Below, piece after piece: positions 23,521 to 29,721 of a stretch of DNA of 62,163 nucleotides (position 1 is its first letter; each line of letters begins with the position of its first letter). The notes under the pieces were generated by a model that was given only the letters and a program-made list of their open reading frames with translations, was not told the origin of the DNA and did not search any database. Made by a program: the position numbers and the translations under genes. Source of the stretch: an uncultured Lachnospiraceae bacterium (GTDB lineage: Bacteria > Bacillota > Clostridia > Lachnospirales > Lachnospiraceae). The stretch lies in NCBI GenBank assembly GCA_949948715.1, contig CATLGW010000011.1, positions 1 through 62,163 of the forward strand. The letters are read 5' to 3'.

Positions 23521-23838
23521 TCAGTTCGTGTCAAAGCCGCTGATGCCAAGCATCTTCAAGGTATCCCGGGTGGGCCTGGGGATCACATGGCTGGTGACAA
23601 CCCCCGTCATAGCCTCCGCCACCTGTCTGCCGGCCTCCACAGCCGCCGTCACATCCTCCACGCTGCCGCGGAATTTGATGGTGACGAGAAGGGGCACCGG
23701 AAGGGAATCCGCATTGGCCGGCTTGTTCTTGTCAAAGGGTTCCAGGGTCACGTTGGCCGCCTTACATCCCGCGTCCGCCGCAATAAAGGCGCAGCACAGT
23801 CCGTAAACCTCCAAAAAACCAACTGCTCTCTCATCCAT
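23521..23838 (-). CDS. BMC-H shell protein with enlarged pore loop
   Basis: This 105-residue BMC-domain protein differs at the pore. Between beta strands it carries PFDKNKPANADSLPVPLL, about ten residues longer than the KIGSGL loop of its neighbours, followed by the normal VTIKFRGSVEDVTAAVEAG. The helix A region has CCAFIAADAGCKAA with three Cys. The end VTSHVIPRPTRDTLKML is canonical. The longer loop should change the central pore shape or gating (inference). It is the first of four BMC-H genes, placed after the alcohol dehydrogenase gene. Confidence 0.92.
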   Translation of the reverse strand: MDERAVGFLEVYGLCCAFIAADAGCKAANVTLEPFDKNKPANADSLPVPLLVTIKFRGSVEDVTAAVEAGRQVAEAMTGVVTSHVIPRPTRDTLKMLGISGFDTN

Positions 23839-23850
23839 AAGTCTGTCTCC

Positions 23851-25062
23851 TTAATCGGGAAGAACCGCAATCTTCAAACCTGTCATAGCGAGATTCTTCC
23901 TGTACGCCTCGTTGATCTGGCTTAAGGGATACTTGTCGGTGATCAGCTCGCCCATGGGAAGCCCGATGGCCTTGGCGCTCTTTAAGAACTCAAAGGTGGT
24001 GGCATAATCCCGAAGGGTGTACACCCAGCTTCCCACAGTGGTGATCTCCTTGGAACAGATGTCAAAGTGGGGATTGATGGTGGCGTCGCCGCCGTTTATA
24101 AAGAATCCCAACTCGCAAAGGCCGCCGCCGTTGCGGATAAACTTGTAAATATTGGAGTGTCCCGCGGGAGAGCCCGTGCACTGGAACGCAAAGTCCGCAA
24201 GGTGTCCCTGGAACTTCTCCTTCACGCCCTCCGCCATGGCCTCCACGCCGTTATAATCCTTAAAGTTCACGGAATCGCTGGCTCCCAGCCTCTTTGCAAA
24301 CTCCAGCCGTCCCGCGTTGCCGTCCACAGCGATAATGTTGCCGATGCCCATGGTGTGCAGAATAGCGATACAGATCAGGCCGATAGGACCGCAGCCCTGA
24401 ACCACCACACGACTGTTGAACCGAAGGATTCCCGTGCTCTTGGCCCGCTCCACCGCATGCACCAGCACCGCGCAGGGCTCGATCAGAATCCGGGAGTCCA
24501 GATCCAGATCGCTCACATTGAAGAACGTAGAACCGCCCCGGATAAAAATATAATCGGAAAACCAGCCGTTCAAATGCACATCGTCATCGGGAAGCAGCCC
24601 GTACACGTCAGCGCCGCCCACGTTCTGCCTGTTCAGATCGTACATGGTGATATCCGGATTGTCCTTGAAGATCATGCAGGTGACCACCTTGTCCCCCAGC
24701 TTTACGGGCTTGCCCGCGCTGTCGGTCTTCACATTCTTGCCCATCTTCACGATCTCACCGGTGCCCTCGTGACCCAAAGCCACGGGAATCAGGCCGAAGG
24801 GATCTCTCTTGAACTCATGAGCATCCGTCCCGCAGATGCCGCAGCCCTCCACCCTCACCAGAATGTCGTCGTCCCCAACTTCAGGAATGGGGTACTCCTT
24901 TATGTCAAAGTGCTCCAGACTGGTCAGCATGGCAACATGCGCCGTCTTCGGAACCGTACCGTTTCCGGCGGAAGCAGAGGAGCCGGCAGTCACATTTCCC
25001 GCGGAAAGGCTGCTCAAAACCTGCTTCACAATGGCTTCCACCTGATTGGCGTTCATATCCAT
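23851..25062 (-). CDS. Zn-dependent MDR alcohol dehydrogenase with N-terminal encapsulation peptide
   Basis: This 403-residue medium-chain dehydrogenase probably reduces propionaldehyde to 1-propanol, and perhaps lactaldehyde to 1,2-propanediol, regenerating NAD+ in the shell. Residues 4-20 (NANQVEAIVKQVLSSLS) form an amphipathic helix followed by a Gly/Ser/Ala linker to about 38, a classic encapsulation peptide. The catalytic zinc ligands are Cys77 (GICGTD) and the His of GHEG near 98. The Rossmann motif GCGPIG lies near 224. The usual four-Cys structural zinc lobe is absent. Many diol microcompartments use an iron-type PduQ instead, so an MDR enzyme is a distinguishing trait. Confidence 0.9.
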   Translation of the reverse strand: MDMNANQVEAIVKQVLSSLSAGNVTAGSSASAGNGTVPKTAHVAMLTSLEHFDIKEYPIPEVGDDDILVRVEGCGICGTDAHEFKRDPFGLIPVALGHEGTGEIVKMGKNVKTDSAGKPVKLGDKVVTCMIFKDNPDITMYDLNRQNVGGADVYGLLPDDDVHLNGWFSDYIFIRGGSTFFNVSDLDLDSRILIEPCAVLVHAVERAKSTGILRFNSRVVVQGCGPIGLICIAILHTMGIGNIIAVDGNAGRLEFAKRLGASDSVNFKDYNGVEAMAEGVKEKFQGHLADFAFQCTGSPAGHSNIYKFIRNGGGLCELGFFINGGDATINPHFDICSKEITTVGSWVYTLRDYATTFEFLKSAKAIGLPMGELITDKYPLSQINEAYRKNLAMTGLKIAVLPD

Positions 25063-25117
25063 CTTATATCTCCTCCTATCATATTTTATATAGGTTCGCC
25101 AAACTTCTATTCATGCA

Positions 25118-26509
25118 TCAGCGGATGCACAGACTGTCGGACATGGTGCACCTTCTCCTCTTGGTGAAGGTCTGGGCGCTGGTGAGTCCCTCTCCGGTGC
25201 GGCTTGCGATGGTAAAGGTGGGGAAACCCTCCCCGCCGAATCCAAGAGCCGCATAGGAAGGCCCGTTCTTCACCAGAATGGCGGTGTCGATGGCTCTGGC
25301 ATACTCGGTGATGCGATCCACGTTCTTGGAATGGATATGCGCAGAGTGGCGGTTTCCATGCTCCAGCCAAACTGCCTGTTCCACCGCATCCCGGAAATTC
25401 TTTGCCCGGACCACACCCAAGATGGGCATCATCAGCTCAGTGGTGATGAGGGGATGCTCCTTGGGTCCCTCGAAGATGATGCAGCGGATGTTGTCGGGAA
25501 CCTCCACGCCCACCATGGAGAGCAGAGCCTTGGCGCTCCGGCCCACGCACTTGCGGTTTAAAGCTCCCTTCTCGTTGATTACCGTGTGAGCCAGCTTATC
25601 CTGAATCTCCGGGGAAGCCAGATAGCAGCCCTGCTCCTCCACCATGCACCGCATCAGTTCGTCGCAGATGGCATCCACGGCCACCACCTCTTTCTCCGCG
25701 ATGCAGGGAAGATTGTTGTCAAAGGTACACCCGTTCACGATATCCTGGGCCGCCTTGGCGATATCCGCCGTCTCGTCCACCAAAGCGGGAGGATTGCCGG
25801 CGCCTGCGCCGATACCGCGCTTCCCGCTGGAAAGCACCGCCGTCACAACGCCGGGACCTCCCGTTGCCACCAAAAGGGGAATATCCTTGTGCTTCATCAT
25901 AATGTCGCTGCTTGCCAGAGTGGGCTTCTCCACGGTGCAGGCGATATTGTCGGGACCTCCTGCCTCCAGGGACGCCTCATTCAGCAGATTAATGGCAAAG
26001 ATGGAGGTTCTGATGGCCTGGGGATGGGGGTTAAAGACCACCGTATTGCCCCCTGCCAGCATACCCATGGTATTGCAGAGTACGGTCTCGCTGGGATTGG
26101 TACAGGGGGTGATGGCGCCGATGACGCCGAAGGGTCCCATCTCCACCAGAGTCAGTCCCCGGTCCCCGGACCATGCCTGGGTCTTGATATCCTCTGTTCC
26201 GGGAGTCTTCTCCGCTACCAGAAGGTGCTTTAGAATCTTGTCTCCCACATTGCCCATGCCGGTCTCGTCCACGCCCATGCGGGCCAACGTCTCGGCATTT
26301 TCCTTGATCTTCACACGGATCTTAGAGATAATCTTCTCCCGCTGGTCCATGGACATCACGCGCACCTGCTTCTGCGCTTCCTTCGCCTTCTCGATGGCGG
26401 TGTTCATGTCGGGAAATACGCCGTGCATGCCTGTCACACTGCTGCCAAGCTGCATCTTGGCCATCACTTCGCCGACGATACTCTTAATTTGGCTCTCTGT
26501 TATTTCCAC
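25118..26509 (-). CDS. CoA-acylating aldehyde dehydrogenase (PduP-like)
   Basis: This enzyme oxidises propionaldehyde to propionyl-CoA with NAD+. The 463-residue protein carries the catalytic Cys269 in NNLPCIAEKE and GPFGVIGAITP near 125-135. An N-terminal amphipathic encapsulation helix (ESQIKSIVGEVMAKMQ, residues 5-20) precedes a short linker. The GTG at 26509 has AAAGGA nine bases upstream and overlaps the preceding stop by ten bases. The C-terminus ends in a basic, Cys-containing tail (KRRRCTMSDSLCIR). Confidence 0.93.
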   Translation of the reverse strand: MEITESQIKSIVGEVMAKMQLGSSVTGMHGVFPDMNTAIEKAKEAQKQVRVMSMDQREKIISKIRVKIKENAETLARMGVDETGMGNVGDKILKHLLVAEKTPGTEDIKTQAWSGDRGLTLVEMGPFGVIGAITPCTNPSETVLCNTMGMLAGGNTVVFNPHPQAIRTSIFAINLLNEASLEAGGPDNIACTVEKPTLASSDIMMKHKDIPLLVATGGPGVVTAVLSSGKRGIGAGAGNPPALVDETADIAKAAQDIVNGCTFDNNLPCIAEKEVVAVDAICDELMRCMVEEQGCYLASPEIQDKLAHTVINEKGALNRKCVGRSAKALLSMVGVEVPDNIRCIIFEGPKEHPLITTELMMPILGVVRAKNFRDAVEQAVWLEHGNRHSAHIHSKNVDRITEYARAIDTAILVKNGPSYAALGFGGEGFPTFTIASRTGEGLTSAQTFTKRRRCTMSDSLCIR

Positions 26510-26979
26510 GCTATCACATCCTTTAATTTATTTTTTCCGTAGGCTCCCAGCCTGGTGTCCTGCTCGGCCGTGCCGCCGCTGACCCCGATGGCCCCGATCA
26601 TCACATCGTCCAGCATCAGAGGTTCCCCTCCGCCGAATATGACGATCTTGCCCTCGTTGGTGTTCTGTATGCCGTAGAGGCTTCCCCCCGGGGCTGCCAG
26701 CTCGGCCAGCCTGGCCGTGGACATCTGAAATGCCACGGAGGTATAGGTCTTGTTCAGTGCCACATCAAAACTTCCGATGTAGGAGCCGTCCATACAGTGG
26801 ATGGCCACGGGCCTCCCCGCCGCATCGGACACTGCCACCACGGCTTTCACGCCCATCCGGGACGCTTCCGCCTCCACCTCCTCTATCAGAGCGGTGGCCA
26901 GCGCCAGGGTCATGGTGCAGGAGGCTCTCATCCTGCGCAGCACATCCCGCACGGAGCTTTCCATACTCATTTCATTCAT
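26500..26979 (-). CDS. GlcG/HbpS-family protein (PduO C-terminal domain-like)
   Basis: This 159-residue protein has the DUF336/HbpS fold: LATALIEEVEAEASRMGVKAVVAVSDAAGRPV at 28-59, then a conserved MDGSYIGS and ALNKTYTSVAF near 75. The end GGEPLMLDDVMIGAIGVSGGTAEQD is typical. PduO C-terminal domains share this fold and HbpS binds heme, but no adenosyltransferase domain is present, so a cobalamin role is unlikely here. Its function in glycyl radical microcompartments is not known. It is tightly coupled to the aldehyde dehydrogenase gene. Confidence 0.85.
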   Translation of the reverse strand: MNEMSMESSVRDVLRRMRASCTMTLALATALIEEVEAEASRMGVKAVVAVSDAAGRPVAIHCMDGSYIGSFDVALNKTYTSVAFQMSTARLAELAAPGGSLYGIQNTNEGKIVIFGGGEPLMLDDVMIGAIGVSGGTAEQDTRLGAYGKNKLKDVIAWK

Positions 26980-26989
26980 AGGCGCACCC

Positions 26990-27835
26990 TTACTTTAACT
27001 CGGAGATTACCTTCTTCACGATCTCGGCAATGGCAGCCTCGTTCACGCCGCCCTCGGAGCCGGACAGATCGCCGAAATCATAATCATAGCCGGGGAACTG
27101 CTTGAAATCGCTTCCGCCGCAGTGGCCGCCGCAGTTGTGGCAGTTGTCCGTGCCCTTGTTCAGGCAGATGTTTGCCGGATGCTTCCCGGGCATACCGAAT
27201 TTGCGGCGAATCTCATAGAGCTTCTTGATGTTGGCCTTGTCAAACTCCTTGGGGCCTCCCAGCATCTTGGACTTGTAGAGAAGCTCCGCGTAGAACTCCA
27301 CGCTCTCCATCTTGTGGTATGCGGCCAGAAGATCGGTGCTCCAGGTCAATGCGCCGTGATTCTCCAGAAGCACCGCGTCAAAGTAGGGCAGATACTTCTC
27401 CAGATTGTCGGGAATCTCCATGGTGGAGGGAGTGCCGTACTCAGCGATGGGCACACATCCCAAAGAGATAACTGCCTCGGGCATGATGGGCTGGGTCAGG
27501 GGAATCCCCGCAATCGCAAAGGATGTGGCGAAGGTAGGATGAGCGTGAACCACGGATCCCACATCGGGGCGCTTCTGATAGACGCGCATATGCATCTTGA
27601 TCTCAGAGGAAGGCTTGAAGCCCTTGTTGGCCTGCAGCACATTACCGTTCTCGTCCACCTTACAGATGAACTCGGGGGTCATAAATCCCTTGGACACTCC
27701 GGTGGGGGTGCAAAGGAACTCGTGATCGTTCAGCTTCACGGAAATATTACCGTCGTTGGCAGCCACCATGTTGCGGTTGTAAATCCTCTTTCCGACGTCG
27801 CAAATTTGTTTCTTGATCTCCATTTCATTAACCAT
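26990..27835 (-). CDS. fucA: Class II aldolase (fuculose-/rhamnulose-1-phosphate type) with C-terminal encapsulation peptide
   Basis: This aldolase splits a 6-deoxyketose-1-phosphate into DHAP and L-lactaldehyde. The 281-residue protein has Zn ligands His97 and His99 (VHAHP) and His160 (ENHGAL), with Glu78 in SSEIK. The catalytic fold ends near 215. Residues 228-245 form an unusual Cys-rich link (Cys232, 235 and 239 in CHNCGGHC). A flexible Gly/Asp stretch and an amphipathic helix at 264-281 (NEAAIAEIVKKVIS) follow and should direct the enzyme into the shell. AGGAGG precedes the ATG. A separate RhaD without such a tail lies in the rha operon. Confidence 0.92.
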   Translation of the reverse strand: MVNEMEIKKQICDVGKRIYNRNMVAANDGNISVKLNDHEFLCTPTGVSKGFMTPEFICKVDENGNVLQANKGFKPSSEIKMHMRVYQKRPDVGSVVHAHPTFATSFAIAGIPLTQPIMPEAVISLGCVPIAEYGTPSTMEIPDNLEKYLPYFDAVLLENHGALTWSTDLLAAYHKMESVEFYAELLYKSKMLGGPKEFDKANIKKLYEIRRKFGMPGKHPANICLNKGTDNCHNCGGHCGGSDFKQFPGYDYDFGDLSGSEGGVNEAAIAEIVKKVISELK

Positions 27836-27856
27836 GATTCAGATCCTCCTTGTAAT

Positions 27857-28330
27857 TTATTGTTTATATGAATTTGATAATTCACTCACCTTTACCTTCT
27901 CCACATCCTCTTTCAGATAGTCGAGAATATCCGCCACTCCCACGCCCTTCAGAGAATTGACATGGAAAATTTTGCCACAGCCCGCAATTTCAAGCCATCG
28001 GTCCGCCTGAGCCACATTGGCGGTGGGCAGGTCAATCTTTGTCACAATCCCGATGCACTCGCGGTTTGCCTGACAGGTCACATTTGGCGGAAACAGGGAA
28101 TAGGGCTCGTTGGCAGCCACCAGAATCCCCACCACGTCCGCCTCATAGGTATATAGGGCCAATGCCTTTCCCAGTCTGTGGCTCTGGGCATATTCCCCGG
28201 GGGTATCTATCACGCTGTCATAGTAATGTACGTCCTGGGTCTTGTAATAACGTATCTCCTCGCCCCGCAGCGCCTGGGTGAGAGTCGTTTTCCCGGCCTC
28301 GCTGCGCCCCATCAAAATCAGCTTCCTCAT
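27857..28330 (-). CDS. EutP/PduV-family small GTPase
   Basis: This 157-residue P-loop protein is associated with microcompartments. The P-loop is GRSEAGKTTL at residues 8-17. The switch II-like DTPGEY lies near 43 and the base-specificity motif TKID near 97. In PduV the family has been linked to microcompartment movement or filament association; its biochemical role is unsettled. Its ATG overlaps the stop of the PduU-like gene by four bases. Confidence 0.92.
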   Translation of the reverse strand: MRKLILMGRSEAGKTTLTQALRGEEIRYYKTQDVHYYDSVIDTPGEYAQSHRLGKALALYTYEADVVGILVAANEPYSLFPPNVTCQANRECIGIVTKIDLPTANVAQADRWLEIAGCGKIFHVNSLKGVGVADILDYLKEDVEKVKVSELSNSYKQ

Positions 28331-28704
28331 GTCTTCGTCACCCTACAGACCGTATAGCCCAACTGGTTTTTGGTATATTGGCATATGGCGTCCATGGCCG
28401 CCTCCACCTCGCTGACCGTCCCGGTAAATATCAGGGAACCGCTGAACCTGTCTACAAAACCCAGATGAATGCCGCTGGATTTCAGTGCGATATCCGCCAT
28501 AATGATGGCCGTCTCGGAGGGCGTCACCGTGGTCACCCCGATGGCCGCCTTCTCGTAATCAATCTTGGGGTCCAGTCCCAGCTTGGCGTACAGCACCTTA
28601 TCCGGACTGGCGATTATGTGTGCCAGCGTGATCTGACAGCCGGGCACATATTCCTGGATAATGCGCGTCCTGTCCTCACGGAAGGCCGACAAATCATGAT
28701 TCAT
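28327..28704 (-). CDS. Circularly permuted BMC-H shell protein (PduU/EutS-like)
   Basis: This 125-residue protein has the permuted BMC arrangement. A leading stretch RIIQEYVPGCQITLAHIIA forms the N-terminal beta barrel of EutS/PduU. Then come VTPSETAIIMADIALKSSG and FTGTVSEVEAAMDAICQYTKN, the helix-strand parts in altered order. It is the first shell gene after the glycyl radical enzyme module and follows a long hairpin. Confidence 0.92.
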   Translation of the reverse strand: MNHDLSAFREDRTRIIQEYVPGCQITLAHIIASPDKVLYAKLGLDPKIDYEKAAIGVTTVTPSETAIIMADIALKSSGIHLGFVDRFSGSLIFTGTVSEVEAAMDAICQYTKNQLGYTVCRVTKT

Positions 28705-28799
28705 AATGTATCATTCCTTTCCTTTGCATTCACTCGCTTCTCAGCGAAACAGCCTTTGCCGTGAGCAATTAAGCCCCTGCCAATCCAAACTGCTCCGGC

Positions 28800-28858
28800 A
28801 TGATAAGAACTTCTTGGCGTCCCATCTACGATGGGACCGCTTTAAGAGTTCTTATCAT
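28800..28858 (-). other. Long intercistronic hairpin after the glycyl radical module
   Basis: The outer arms ATGATAAGAAC (28800-28810) and GTTCTTATCAT (28848-28858) are perfect complements. An inner TCCCAT/ATGGGA stem with a five-base loop sits at the centre. It begins five bases after the activase stop and has no T-run, so it is likely an mRNA stability or processing element. The remaining 28705-28799 holds nothing else recognisable. Confidence 0.7.
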
Positions 28859-28863
28859 ATTTG

Positions 28864-29655
28864 TTAGCCGCCAATCCGGCACTGCAGCCCGGACACGTTC
28901 TCCACCAGCTTCTTCAGCATCTGCATATGCTCGTTCTCCGGGGGCAGAATATCCTGCAGCAAATATTGTCTGCCCAAACCGTCATATTTATCCTGCCCCA
29001 GCCTGTGGTAGGGCAGAAGGTGAATTCGCTTAACGCCCGGAAGCTTGTCCGCAAACCGGGCGATGTCCGCAATCTCCTCCGGCGTGTCGTTGAAGGTGGG
29101 AATCACCGGCACTCTAATCACCAGCTCCGTGAGTCCCGAAGCCGCCACCCTTCTGGCGTTCTCAAGCATCAAATCGTTTCTGCGCCCCGTGAAAGCCTCA
29201 TGCTTTTGGGGATTGATATGCTTGATATCCATCAGATAGGTATCCAGACAGGGCAGGAGCCTCTCGATGACCTCGTAGGGGGCGCAGGCCATGCTCTCCA
29301 TGGCGGTGCCGATGCCGCGGCTCTTTGCCACCGTCAGAAGAGCTCCCGCAAAGTCCGGCTGACAAAGGCTCTCCCCACCGGAGAGCGTCAGTCCTCCCCC
29401 GCTTCTGCGGTAGTACCCCCTGTCCTTCTCCACTTCCTCCATGACCTGGGCCACCGTCACATCCCGACCTATGACCTTGGGCTTCCCGTCCACCAGCATG
29501 GTCTGAATGTCATACTCCTGAGATTCCGGATTGCAGCACCATCTGCACCGCAGGACACAGCCCTTTAAGAACACGATGGTGCGGATGCCCTTCCCGTCGT
29601 GGATGGAATATCTCTGTATGTCAAAGATTCTGCCCTTTGTCTCAAGCAACTCCAT
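28864..29655 (-). CDS. Glycyl radical enzyme activase (radical SAM)
   Basis: This enzyme installs the glycyl radical on the adjacent dehydratase using S-adenosylmethionine. The [4Fe-4S] motif C-x3-C-x2-C is Cys33, Cys37, Cys40, with a fourth Cys immediately after. The SAM-binding GGES appears near residue 95 (LTLSGGESL). The 263-residue length leaves no room for the extra ferredoxin-like cluster domain found in many glycerol/benzylsuccinate-type activases; this resembles the shorter PFL-activase layout. The ATG at 29655 has GGGAG upstream. It lies 66 bases after its substrate gene. Confidence 0.93.
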   Translation of the reverse strand: MELLETKGRIFDIQRYSIHDGKGIRTIVFLKGCVLRCRWCCNPESQEYDIQTMLVDGKPKVIGRDVTVAQVMEEVEKDRGYYRRSGGGLTLSGGESLCQPDFAGALLTVAKSRGIGTAMESMACAPYEVIERLLPCLDTYLMDIKHINPQKHEAFTGRRNDLMLENARRVAASGLTELVIRVPVIPTFNDTPEEIADIARFADKLPGVKRIHLLPYHRLGQDKYDGLGRQYLLQDILPPENEHMQMLKKLVENVSGLQCRIGG

Positions 29656-29721
29656 AATTACACTCCCGCCTTCTCGCCGCAAATCTCTCCCCCGGAAATC
29701 CCGGGATTTCTGCGCAGTTTT

